A stretch of DNA of 20,664 bases from an uncultured Phycisphaerales bacterium (GTDB lineage Bacteria; Planctomycetota; Phycisphaerae; Phycisphaerales; UBA1924): assembly GCA_937891445.1 (NCBI GenBank), contig CALAFV010000575.1, positions 1 to 20,664 on the forward strand, written 5' to 3'. Shown piece after piece: positions 1-6,371 of the stretch. The notes beneath the pieces were generated by a model. The model worked only from the letters and a program-made list of their open reading frames with translations. It was not told the DNA's origin and made no database searches. A program made the position numbers and the translations under genes. The first letter of the stretch is position 1, and each line of letters starts with the position of its first letter.

Positions 1-284
1 GCGGCCAGCCCGACCCCGACGAGCCACAGCACGATCTGCACGCCCAGCGCAAGCAGGATCGCCCCCAGCAGGACCACGGCCGGCCCGCGCCACCGGCCCT
101 GCTCCGACCGGCTCACGCCGAGCGTGATCTCCCGCTCGCACTCGGGGCACCGCGTCCCGGCAAGGCCGCGCAAGTTGTACCCGCACCCCGGGCACGCCAC
201 GTCCCGCCGGGCCAGGAACGCCCGGATGAGTTCCGCATCGTCCCGCACGTCCACCTGCGTCGGCGTCTCCACGACCCGCTCCAC
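1..284 (-). CDS. Zinc-ribbon small membrane protein (3' part outside window)
   Basis: This leftward frame runs off the left edge. It reads DDAELIRAFLARR, then two Cys knuckles (CPGC and CPEC, in the context GYNLRGLAGTR), and then a hydrophobic segment (about 20 residues rich in L, V, A and I) that should cross the membrane. It is clearly a paralogue of the gene at 1640-2110, which has the same spacing between knuckles and the same LI.AFLA.RD lead-in. Paired knuckles of this kind normally hold one zinc ion; no enzymatic function is evident. The start is uncertain. GTG codons lie at 284, 272 and 254 in frame, and the frame stays open further upstream through a Gly-rich stretch that overlaps the start of the neighbouring methyltransferase gene. 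I chose 284, which gives about 30 residues before the first Cys, against 22 in the paralogue. Confidence 0.6.
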   Translation of the reverse strand, partial: MERVVETPTQVDVRDDAELIRAFLARRDVACPGCGYNLRGLAGTRCPECEREITLGVSRSEQGRWRGPAVVLLGAILLALGVQIVLWLVGVGLA

Positions 285-361
285 GCGCGACCGGCGGCGC
301 CCCCCACCGCCGCCACCTGATCCCCCCCACCCCCGAACAGGGCGTTTGCTGTTGAACCGCC

Positions 362-1198
362 ATGTCGCCACCTTCAGGGTACATCCTCCTCTCTCCTGCC
401 GAGTTGTCGCGCCTCCGGCTCCAGGCCGCCGTCTGGGAGCCCGAGGCCGAAGCCCTGCTCGACCAGATCGGGGTCGCCCACGGGTGGCGGTGCGTGGACC
501 TGGGGTGCGGCGCGGTCGGCATCCTCGCCGCGCTCGCCCGGCGCATCGGCCCGGAGGAAGAGGGGGGCCGCGTGATCGGTGTCGAGACCGACCCGCTCCT
601 GCTCGCCGCGGCCCGCGACCTGATCGCCGCCGAGGGGCTCACCACCGCCGAGGTGCGCGGCGCCGACACCGTCGCGACGGGACTCCCGGCCCGCTCCTTC
701 GACCTGGTGCACGGCCGCTTCCTGCTGGCGCAGCCCGCGGGCGGCGGCGGGCGCGAGCGCCGGCTGCTCGCCGAGATGCTGCGCCTGACGCGTCCGGGCG
801 GGATCGTCGCGCTCCAGGAGCCCGACTCCTCGGCGTGGTCCTGCTGGCCGCCGCGCCGGGAGTTCGAGGAACTCAAGGCCCTCCTCCTCGAGGCCTGCCG
901 CCTCGGCGGCGGCGACTTCGACGCCGGCCGCCGGGTGCACGCGCTGTTCCGCGAGATCGGCCTCACCGATGTGCGGCTCCGCTCCGCGGTGCTCGGCCTT
1001 CCGCCGCGCCACCCCTATCGCCGCTTCCCGATCATGTTCGCGGCCTGCGCGCGTCGCAGGATCCTCGCGGCGAGCCTCGCGAGCGAACGGGCTCTGGACC
1101 GCCTCATCGCAGCGTGCGAGGCCATCGCCGCCGACGACTCCGTAATCGTGCAGAGTTTCATCGTCACCCAGGTCTGGGGCCGCAAGCCGTTCCTCTAG
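362..1198 (+). CDS. Class I SAM-dependent methyltransferase
   Basis: The 278-residue product is a soluble class I methyltransferase. Motif I is VDLGCGAVGIL (residues 45-55), the SAM-binding Gly-rich loop. The acidic residue after the second strand is in GVETD (73-77). Motif III-like RSFDLVHGRFLL (111-122) and the LTRPGG turn before the fifth strand (142-147) follow in the usual order. LQEPD then replaces the commoner lipid or quinone methylase motifs. The C-terminal half (about 160-278) is a helical cap that probably reads a small-molecule substrate, which I cannot name. No signal peptide or membrane segment is visible. The ATG at 362 is divergent from the zinc-ribbon gene on its left. Its stop TAG lies within a CTAG tetranucleotide that also supplies the stop of the convergent gene on the right. 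No clear Shine-Dalgarno was found. Confidence 0.85.
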   Translation: MSPPSGYILLSPAELSRLRLQAAVWEPEAEALLDQIGVAHGWRCVDLGCGAVGILAALARRIGPEEEGGRVIGVETDPLLLAAARDLIAAEGLTTAEVRGADTVATGLPARSFDLVHGRFLLAQPAGGGGRERRLLAEMLRLTRPGGIVALQEPDSSAWSCWPPRREFEELKALLLEACRLGGGDFDAGRRVHALFREIGLTDVRLRSAVLGLPPRHPYRRFPIMFAACARRRILAASLASERALDRLIAACEAIAADDSVIVQSFIVTQVWGRKPFL

Positions 1199-1653
1199 GC
1201 CCGCGACCAGATCACAAATGCCAGGTGCGCGACGCCCATCAGCACACCCCACGCGGCGCACGCCGCGGCCCGCAGAAGCCTCACCCGATGCGGCCGGGCG
1301 CCGATCCGGTCCCGCGCCCGCGTCCACGCGATGATCGACGCGACAAGCGCGGCCGCGAGCAGCGCCGAGCCCGGATGATGCGCCACCGCGCGCGCGAGCC
1401 CGGAACCCCATGTCCTCGCCGCCCATCCCCCCACCACCAAACCCAGCCCCGCCGCAAGCCCGAGCAGCCCCGCGACGAACCAGTCCCACCACACCGGTGT
1501 GCTTATGCCGACCCTCAGCACAAGCGTTGCGCCGCACGCGGCGCAGCGGTCGCCGGGCCCGATCCGAAGTTCCGCTCCGCACACCGGGCACGGCCCGGGC
1601 GCCGCCGCCGCAACCCGCGCAACCAGACTCTCCGCCGCCTCAAATCCAGCCAA
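1195..1653 (-). CDS. Zinc-ribbon small membrane protein
   Basis: The product is about 152 residues. Two Cys pairs (CPVC at 22-25 and CAAC at 37-40) form a predicted zinc ribbon. Three or four hydrophobic segments follow, near residues 55-75, 85-107 and 125-150, so this is an integral membrane protein with a cytosolic or periplasmic metal knuckle. The start is a TTG at 1653: GGAGG lies seven bases before it, and no ATG is available in the frame before the knuckles. The start overlaps the end of the preceding zinc-ribbon gene by 14 bp, so the two are probably translationally coupled. It shares its stop with the convergent methyltransferase gene through CTAG at 1195-1198. It is more divergent than the other two paralogues: the GYNLRGL signature is missing. 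Function unknown. Confidence 0.75.
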   Translation of the reverse strand: MAGFEAAESLVARVAAAAPGPCPVCGAELRIGPGDRCAACGATLVLRVGISTPVWWDWFVAGLLGLAAGLGLVVGGWAARTWGSGLARAVAHHPGSALLAAALVASIIAWTRARDRIGARPHRVRLLRAAACAAWGVLMGVAHLAFVIWSRA

Positions 1654-2110
1654 GCGCCACCCTCCGGAGCGTCAGCCAGCACAGCCCCGCGCCGACCGCC
1701 CAGCACGCTGCCGCAAGTCCGTGCTGTGCGCCGCGCGGCAGTCGCGACACCCACCCGGCCCGGCGAATCCATTCGGCCGCCAGCGCCGCCTGAAACACAG
1801 CAGTGAGCGGTGCAGGCCACACCGCCGTGATCGCCCCCGCGGCTGACCCGCCCCACATCCCGGCCGCCAGAACGTAGATGCCAACCGCAAGGCTGAACGC
1901 GCTCCCGCCCGCCAGCGCCACCAGCCCCGCGACGAAGACTCCCAGCGGCGACCGCAGCGGCTCGATCCGCAGCACCAGCGGCCGCTCGCACTCCGGACAC
2001 CGCCCCCGCTCCAGGCCGCGCAGGTTGTACCCGCACCCCGGACAGGACTCATCCCGATCCGCCAGGAACGCCGCGATCAGTTCGTCGCGCTCGGCGCCGC
2101 CCGCGTCCAT
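1640..2110 (-). CDS. Zinc-ribbon small membrane protein
   Basis: The 156-residue product opens with the lead-in ELIAAFLADRDES, then CPGC (about 23-26) and CPEC (about 38-41) around GYNLRGLERGR. This arrangement is very common in planctomycete membrane proteins. Hydrophobic stretches follow at about 54-98, 104-120 and 132-150. I chose ATG 2110 over the GTG at 2113 because TATAAC sits exactly 12 bases upstream of the ATG (2117-2122), which fits a leaderless transcript from its own promoter; there is no Shine-Dalgarno. It lies 24 bp after the DciA-like gene on the same strand and overlaps the following zinc-ribbon gene by 14 bp. The biochemical role is unknown; zinc binding is inferred from the four Cys. 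Confidence 0.8.
   Translation of the reverse strand: MDAGGAERDELIAAFLADRDESCPGCGYNLRGLERGRCPECERPLVLRIEPLRSPLGVFVAGLVALAGGSAFSLAVGIYVLAAGMWGGSAAGAITAVWPAPLTAVFQAALAAEWIRRAGWVSRLPRGAQHGLAAACWAVGAGLCWLTLRRVALGWI
1661..1665 (-). promoter_or_regulatory. Shine-Dalgarno deciding a TTG start
   Basis: GGAGG on the minus strand ends seven bases before TTG 1653. It lies inside the coding sequence of the upstream zinc-ribbon gene. It is the reason to accept a TTG start for the 1195-1653 gene. Confidence 0.6.
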
Positions 2111-2116
2111 CACCGG

Positions 2117-2122
2117 GTTATA
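2117..2122 (-). promoter_or_regulatory. -10-like TATAAC, leaderless start of zinc-ribbon gene
   Basis: TATAAC on the minus strand matches the sigma-70 -10 consensus at five of six positions. Its first base is 12 positions upstream of ATG 2110, which would place transcription initiation at the start codon itself. No convincing -35 is visible. Confidence 0.45.
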
Positions 2123-2134
2123 GCCGCGCCCCGG

Positions 2135-2476
2135 TCACAGCACGACGCGGACCCGCCGCAGCGACACCGGGCTGGCCCGTACGACCGCCGCCTCCCCCCC
2201 ACTTCTCAGCAGCCGCTCGAGTTCGTACTTGGCGCTCGCGTCCGACGCTCGCACCGTCAGCACCCCGCGGCTGATCCCGACCAGCGCCGTCCGCTCGGCC
2301 AGTTCCGGCGGCACGATCTGCCCCCACGCCGCGGCGACCGCCCCGACGCCGCGCTGCATCCGCCGCAGTTCGTGCGCCGTCGCGGCCATCGGCACGCGCA
2401 GCGTCAGATCCCGCTCCTTCGGCGCGCGAAACCGACGCAGCCGCTCGAGTTCGTTCTGATCCGCCGGGTCGAGCAC
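2135..2476 (-). CDS. DciA-like (DUF721) replicative helicase loader protein
   Basis: The 113-residue protein matches the DUF721/DciA pattern. It has a helical N-terminus, then WGQIVPPELAERT (51-63) where the family has its conserved Trp and Pro residues, then GISRGVLTVRASDASAKYEL (67-86), the beta-hairpin and helix core (g.L.v.v.ds....eL), and a final basic strand (RRVRVVL). DciA proteins help load the DnaB helicase in bacteria without DnaC or DnaI. Here the call rests on pattern recognition only. The start is GTG 2476, supported by TAGGCT 12 bases upstream. It heads a leftward group with two zinc-ribbon membrane proteins and is divergent from the ABC ATPase across only 51 bp. There is no dnaA, dnaB, gyrB or recF nearby. 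A KH-like nucleic-acid-binding protein of another family is the main alternative. Confidence 0.65.
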   Translation of the reverse strand: MLDPADQNELERLRRFRAPKERDLTLRVPMAATAHELRRMQRGVGAVAAAWGQIVPPELAERTALVGISRGVLTVRASDASAKYELERLLRSGGEAAVVRASPVSLRRVRVVL

Positions 2477-2482
2477 GCCGAC

Positions 2483-2488
2483 AGCCTA
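2483..2488 (-). promoter_or_regulatory. -10-like TAGGCT, leaderless start of DciA-like gene
   Basis: The first base of TAGGCT is 12 positions before GTG 2476, and no Shine-Dalgarno is present. The same hexamer also occurs upstream of dnaE at 16709-16714. Confidence 0.4.
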
Positions 2489-2511
2489 CGCGCACGCCGG
2501 GCGCCCGACGC

Positions 2512-2517
2512 TACCCT
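2512..2517 (+). promoter_or_regulatory. -10-like TACCCT before ABC ATPase gene
   Basis: TACCCT starts 16 bases before ATG 2528 in a 51-bp divergent intergenic region. The bases between hexamer and start contain no purine-rich ribosome site, so the mRNA leader would be only a few bases long. Confidence 0.4.
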
Positions 2518-2527
2518 TGGGCCCACC

Positions 2528-3622
2528 ATGGCCACGGCGATCTCGATCTCGGGCCTGTCCAAGGTCTTCCCCGGCGCCAAGGGGGGCGTGACGGCCGCGG
2601 TGGACAACGTCTCGCTCGACATCGCGCCCGGGGAACTCTTCTTCCTCCTGGGCCCCTCCGGCTGCGGCAAGACGACGCTGCTCCGCATGATCGCGGGGTT
2701 CATCGAGCCCAGCGGCGGCGCCATTCGCTTCGACGGGCGCGACATGTCGCACGTCCCGCCCAACCGGCGGAACACCGGGATGGTCTTCCAGTCCTACGCC
2801 CTCTGGCCGCACATGACCGTCGAGGCCAACGTCGCCTTCGGCCTCAGCGTCCGTCGCGTGCCGCCCGCGGAGAGGCAGAGCCGCGTCCGCGAGGCCCTCG
2901 CGGCCGTCCGGATGGAGGCATATGCCGATCGCAAGCCGAACCAATTGTCCGGCGGCCAGCAACAGCGCGTGGCTCTGGCCCGGGCGCTCGTGATCCGTCC
3001 GGATGTTCTGCTCCTCGACGAGCCGCTGAGCAACCTCGACGCCAAACTCCGGATCGAGTTGCGCTCCGAGATCCGCCGCGTGTGCAAGGAGGCCGGGCTG
3101 ACGACGGTCTACGTGACCCACGACCAGAAGGAAGCCCTCTCCATGGCGGATCGCATCGCCATCATGGACGCCGGCCGGGTGGCGCAGGTCGGCACGCCGG
3201 AGGACCTCTACCGCCGGCCGGCCAGCCGCTTCGTCGCGGAGTTCCTCGGGGAAACCAACTTCCTCGAGGGCGTCGTCATCGGTGGGGGGGCCGACGGGAC
3301 AATCTCCGTGCGGACCGGCGCAGGCGACCTGGTCGCTGCTGTGCACGGGCCGCCGCCTGCGTCCGGTCAGCCGATCGTCTGCTCAATCCGCCCCGAGGCT
3401 CTGCGGCTGGCCAACGGACGAGCGGGCGCCGGCAACCGGATTGAGGGGCAGATCCGCGGCACGACCTACTTGGGCGAAGTCGCTCAGCACACGGTGGAGT
3501 TGCGGGACCGGTCAACCCTGAAGGTTTTCGAACTGAACCCATCAGGCCGTGTGGGCCACGACAGAACTCTGCCGGTCGCCCTTGAAGTAGACCCGGCAGA
3601 TGTAGTCCTTCTGGCCGATTAG
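2528..3622 (+). CDS. ABC transporter ATP-binding protein (CUT1/PotA/FbpC-like)
   Basis: The 364-residue protein is a complete importer ATPase: Walker A GPSGCGKTT (42-50), Q-loop Gln in VFQSYALWPHMTV (Q88), signature LSGGQQQRVALARAL (140-154), Walker B VLLLDEP (160-166), D-loop SNLDAK, and switch His in YVTHDQ (H198). A TOBE-type C-terminal domain (about 245-364) follows, including CSIRPEALRL. This architecture is typical of ATPases that energise uptake of sugars, glycerol phosphate, polyamines or iron(III); the substrate cannot be read from this subunit. No permease or solute-binding protein gene is adjacent, which is unusual for polyamine or iron systems but known for ATPases shared between sugar importers. 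The ATG at 2528 follows directly after a -10-like hexamer. An upstream in-frame extension was rejected because it overlaps the divergent gene. The stop TAG overlaps the convergent kinase stop in TTAG. Confidence 0.9.
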   Translation: MATAISISGLSKVFPGAKGGVTAAVDNVSLDIAPGELFFLLGPSGCGKTTLLRMIAGFIEPSGGAIRFDGRDMSHVPPNRRNTGMVFQSYALWPHMTVEANVAFGLSVRRVPPAERQSRVREALAAVRMEAYADRKPNQLSGGQQQRVALARALVIRPDVLLLDEPLSNLDAKLRIELRSEIRRVCKEAGLTTVYVTHDQKEALSMADRIAIMDAGRVAQVGTPEDLYRRPASRFVAEFLGETNFLEGVVIGGGADGTISVRTGAGDLVAAVHGPPPASGQPIVCSIRPEALRLANGRAGAGNRIEGQIRGTTYLGEVAQHTVELRDRSTLKVFELNPSGRVGHDRTLPVALEVDPADVVLLAD

Positions 3623-4605
3623 GCGGACTTGCGCAGTTGCTGAGCCGGCGCCGCGGCCGGCAGCACAACCGTCACGCACGTGCCCTCGCCGACCTGCGAC
3701 TCAACGGTGAGATACCCCCCCACCTCGTCGGCCAGCCGCTTGCACATCGTCATCCCAAGCCCCGTGCCGCGGCGGCGCTCGCTCGGCATCCCCGGGACCT
3801 GATCGACGGCTGGCTTGGTCGTGAAGAACGGCTCGAAGATCCTGGCCAGCGTTTCGGGACGCATCCCGCGGCCAGTATCCTTGATCCGGATGACCGCCCA
3901 GCCGGTGTTGGGGATGTTCCCCGTGGAACGTGTGGTCACCGCCCCCGGTCCCGGCCGCGGCGGCTCATTCGCGAAGACCGTCTCGATCGTCAGTGTCCCG
4001 CCCAAGGGCAGCATCGCCGCCCGGGCGTTCAGGATCAGATTGAGCAGGATGTGCTGCAGCGCCAGCGGCTTGATCGCCGCCCGCACCCCCGGCTCCCCCA
4101 CCATCTTCAGTTCGATCAGGTCCCGCCCCAGGTCGCGACCCATGCACGCGATCGCGTCCTGCGCGGCACTCCGCAGATCGGCCACTGGCTGCGGCGCGGC
4201 ATTCGGCTCGGCAGGCCGGGCCGCCGCCCGTGCCTTCGCCCACACATCGGGCCCCTCATCGCGCACGAAGCCCAGGATCGACCCGGCGATCTGGCTCGCC
4301 CGCTCCGCCCCATCTGCCGCCTTCTGCAGCGCCTTGGTCACCAGTTCACGGTCGTCGGGCGCTGCGAGAGCCATCTGCGCGTAACTGAGCACCGGCGTGA
4401 GAATGTTGTTGAACTCGTGAGCGATAAGCCCCGCGATCGTGCCCAGCGTCGCCAGCCGCTCGTGATGCTCCAGTGCGTGATGCACGCGCGACAGCTCCGA
4501 CTCGAGTTCATCGAGCCGCGCCATCAGCCTCTGCGTGTTGTCCAGGCTCTCGGCGCTCAAGGTTCCTCTGGCCCGGCAGTGCCGCCCTGCGGCATCATCG
4601 GCCAT
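3619..4605 (-). CDS. Soluble sensor-less histidine kinase
   Basis: The 328-residue protein has a short N-terminal coiled coil (about 22-50, rich in L, E and R). It is followed by the H-box IAHEFNNILTPV with phospho-acceptor His63, a dimerisation hairpin to about 115, and then a HATPase domain: N-box LLNLILNARAAM (about 187-198, Asn193), G1 IKDTGRGM (241-248), F-box IFEPFFTTK (256-264) and G2 RGTGLGMT (279-286). There is no membrane segment and no PAS, GAF or HAMP domain, so the input must come from a partner or from the coiled coil. A loop between N-box and G1 (about 210-233) is longer than usual. It is joined to the NUDIX gene by TGATG (stop and start share one base), so the two are co-translated. 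No response regulator gene is adjacent. It ends by sharing TTAG with the convergent ABC gene. Confidence 0.88.
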   Translation of the reverse strand: MADDAAGRHCRARGTLSAESLDNTQRLMARLDELESELSRVHHALEHHERLATLGTIAGLIAHEFNNILTPVLSYAQMALAAPDDRELVTKALQKAADGAERASQIAGSILGFVRDEGPDVWAKARAAARPAEPNAAPQPVADLRSAAQDAIACMGRDLGRDLIELKMVGEPGVRAAIKPLALQHILLNLILNARAAMLPLGGTLTIETVFANEPPRPGPGAVTTRSTGNIPNTGWAVIRIKDTGRGMRPETLARIFEPFFTTKPAVDQVPGMPSERRRGTGLGMTMCKRLADEVGGYLTVESQVGEGTCVTVVLPAAAPAQQLRKSA

Positions 4606-5087
4606 CAGCCCCCGCGGCTTTCGCCGCCGGCGCCGCTGATCTCCGACATCCAGGCTGCCGTTGCGCTGTGCGTTCCTGCCCCAGCGCTCAGCCAGTCGCG
4701 GATCGCCGCCGGTCGCACGTCGTGCTCCGCGACCTTCGCCAGTTCAACCCACTCGAACGCGATGTCGGGCTCGCGGCTAGCGATCGATGGCGGGGGGGTT
4801 CCCTCCTGAGGTTCCGCGTGGAACACGAGGTTGACTTCGTGGTGTTCCTTCCCGCGCGCCGAGAACAACGCCTCCGTCACCAAGACCAACGCCCCCGCCC
4901 GCACTCGCAGCCCGGTCTCTTCCTCGAACTCGCGCTCGACCGCCGTCGCCGCCGCCTCGCCGAACTCGACGTGCCCCCCCGGCAGGTACGAGTACCCGTG
5001 CTCGACCGACCGGCACAGCAGCACACGCCCATCGTGAATCAACACCCCCCGACCGATGATCTCGATCGCCCTGTCACGCTTGCCCAT
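4605..5087 (-). CDS. NUDIX hydrolase
   Basis: The 160-residue protein carries a full NUDIX box from Gly38 to Leu60: G, five residues, E (Glu43), seven residues, then REFEEETGL. This motif binds Mg2+ and hydrolyses nucleoside diphosphates linked to another group. The fold around it (a strand with RGVLIHDGRVLLCR before, EVNLVFHAEP after) is typical. The substrate is unknown. I chose ATG 5087 rather than an in-frame start further upstream (5234) for two reasons: the extra 49 residues are Arg- and Trp-rich with no domain character, and TACGCT lies 16 bases before ATG 5087. The gene is the first of a two-gene unit with the histidine kinase (1-bp overlap). The C-terminal 30 residues are Gly/Ser/Ala-rich and probably disordered. 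Confidence 0.88.
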   Translation of the reverse strand: MGKRDRAIEIIGRGVLIHDGRVLLCRSVEHGYSYLPGGHVEFGEAAATAVEREFEEETGLRVRAGALVLVTEALFSARGKEHHEVNLVFHAEPQEGTPPPSIASREPDIAFEWVELAKVAEHDVRPAAIRDWLSAGAGTHSATAAWMSEISGAGGESRGG

Positions 5088-5097
5088 ATGGCGACGC

Positions 5098-5103
5098 AGC
5101 GTA
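5098..5103 (-). promoter_or_regulatory. -10-like TACGCT before NUDIX gene
   Basis: TACGCT begins 16 bases upstream of ATG 5087. The same hexamer precedes the aminotransferase gene at 13017. No Shine-Dalgarno lies between it and the start. Confidence 0.4.
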
Positions 5104-5195
5104 CCAACCTGCCGCCGCGGCTTCTGATCCCACGAGCGCCGCCCACCCGATCTCCACATTCGCGGGCGCGCTTGCACGCACACGAGAATCCGATA

Positions 5196-5217
5196 CCGTA
5201 ACGCCCGCTCGTTACGG
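5196..5217. promoter_or_regulatory. Inverted repeat in NUDIX-parB divergent region
   Basis: CCGTAACG at 5196-5203 and CGTTACGG at 5210-5217 are perfect 8-bp inverted arms around CCCGCT. After one mismatch, two further outer pairs match. It sits 49 bp upstream of the parB ATG and about 109 bp upstream of the NUDIX ATG. There is no T-tract and both flanking genes point away from it, so an operator or protein-binding site is more likely than a terminator. It does not resemble the canonical parS sequence. Confidence 0.45.
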
Positions 5218-5265
5218 CATTGATTCGTATCCACTCCAGATCGACCTTTGTTCGGAGATTGTCAC

Positions 5266-6285
5266 ATGAGCGGAGGATCTCGCTCGACTCCCGCCGCGGA
5301 ACCCACCGCCGCCCGCCGCCGCCTCGGCCGCGGCCTCAGCAGCCTGCTCAGCCAGCCCGTCGGCATCAACGCCCCGGCCCCCGCGACCGCTGATCGGAGT
5401 CCGTCTGGCCCGGCCGCGCCCCAGCCTGCCCCAGTGGCGGCCGACAGCACCGCCGGCTCACAAGCGATCCTCTCGATCCCCCTGAACGCGATCGTTCCCA
5501 GCCCGTTCCAGCCGCGCCGAACCTTCGAGCAGGGCGCCCTGGAGCGCCTCGCCGCGTCGATCCGCACCGCCGGCGTCATGCAGCCCATCCTCGTGCGCCG
5601 CGGCAGCGGGGGGGGTGGGGGGGGCAAGTACGAACTCATCGCCGGCGAGCGCCGCTGGCGCGCCGCGCAACTCGCCGGGCTCACCGCGGTCCCCGCGATC
5701 GTCGCCGATATCGCCGATGAGGAAGCCGCGGAGTGGTCCCTCATCGAGAACGTGCAGCGCGAGGAACTCGGCCCGATGGAGCGGGCCTTCGCGCTCCGCG
5801 CCCTCACCGAGCGGTTCGGCCTCACGCACGCCCAGGTCGCCGAGAAGGTCGGCCTCGACCGCTCGAGCGTCACCAATCTCATCCGTCTCACCGAACTCGA
5901 AGAGTCGATCCGCGACATGATCGACGCGAAGCGCCTCACCGTCGGCCACGGCAAGGCGCTCCTCGGCATGCCCCCCGGCCCCGCGCGCACGGCCCTGGCG
6001 GAGCGGGCCGCGGGTGGGAACTGGCCCGTACGCCGGCTCGAGCACGCCGTCGCCGCGGCGGCGAACGCCGCGACGTCCGAGACCACCGATCCCGATGCAC
6101 GCCTGAAAGAAAAAGCCCGCGCCGTCGGCCTGGCCGAACTCGAGCGGCAACTCGGCGACCATCTGGGCACAAAAGTGAAGATCCGCGCCACGCGCGACGG
6201 CTCACGCGGCCGCATCGTGCTTCAGTTCTTCGACCTGGATCACTTCGACAGCCTGATGGCGAAGATGGGCTTCACCGTCAGGTGA
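5266..6285 (+). CDS. parB: ParB/Spo0J chromosome segregation protein
   Basis: The 339-residue protein starts with a basic Ala-rich tail containing RRRLGRGLSSLLSQ (17-30), the ParA-stimulating N-terminus. A low-complexity linker follows, then the ParB N-domain: IPLNAIVPSPFQPRRTF (71-87), the CTP-binding GERRWRAA box (127-134) and ENVQREEL (161-168). The helix-turn-helix QVAEKVGLDRSSVTNLIRL (190-208) reads parS, and a C-terminal dimerisation domain ends the protein. It acts as a CTP-switched clamp loading on parS near the origin. ATG 5266 is chosen because GGAG (5254-5257) lies eight bases upstream; a TTG at 5248 is in frame but precedes that site. A run of six Gly (115-120) from a G8-T-G8 tract expands the loop just before the CTP box. 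No parA is adjacent; the flanking genes are divergent and convergent. Confidence 0.93.
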   Translation: MSGGSRSTPAAEPTAARRRLGRGLSSLLSQPVGINAPAPATADRSPSGPAAPQPAPVAADSTAGSQAILSIPLNAIVPSPFQPRRTFEQGALERLAASIRTAGVMQPILVRRGSGGGGGGKYELIAGERRWRAAQLAGLTAVPAIVADIADEEAAEWSLIENVQREELGPMERAFALRALTERFGLTHAQVAEKVGLDRSSVTNLIRLTELEESIRDMIDAKRLTVGHGKALLGMPPGPARTALAERAAGGNWPVRRLEHAVAAAANAATSETTDPDARLKEKARAVGLAELERQLGDHLGTKVKIRATRDGSRGRIVLQFFDLDHFDSLMAKMGFTVR

Positions 6286-6312
6286 CGCCGCCCGCGCGGG
6301 ACCAAAAGCACA

Positions 6313-6344
6313 GCACGGGCCGCGCGTGCAGCGCCGGCCCGTGC
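6313..6344. terminator. Bidirectional hairpin terminator
   Basis: GCACGGGCCG (6313-6322) and CGGCCCGTGC (6335-6344) form a perfect 10-bp GC-rich stem with a 12-base loop, between the convergent parB and lipoprotein genes. It has no T-tract on either side. Its position, 27 bp after each stop codon (tail to tail), argues for a terminator or mRNA 3' end serving both genes. Confidence 0.6.
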
Positions 6345-6371
6345 AGATCGAAACGCGGAGACAGATTCAGA

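Noticed and set aside
124..1806. A 560-codon plus-strand frame across the left region
   Set aside because: Arg/Pro-rich translation overlapping the methyltransferase and zinc-ribbon genes in the wrong frame; no motif.
5088..5234. A longer NUDIX protein starting at 5234
   Set aside because: The extra residues have no domain character, would cover the inverted repeat, and the start at 5087 has a -10-like hexamer at a recurring spacing.
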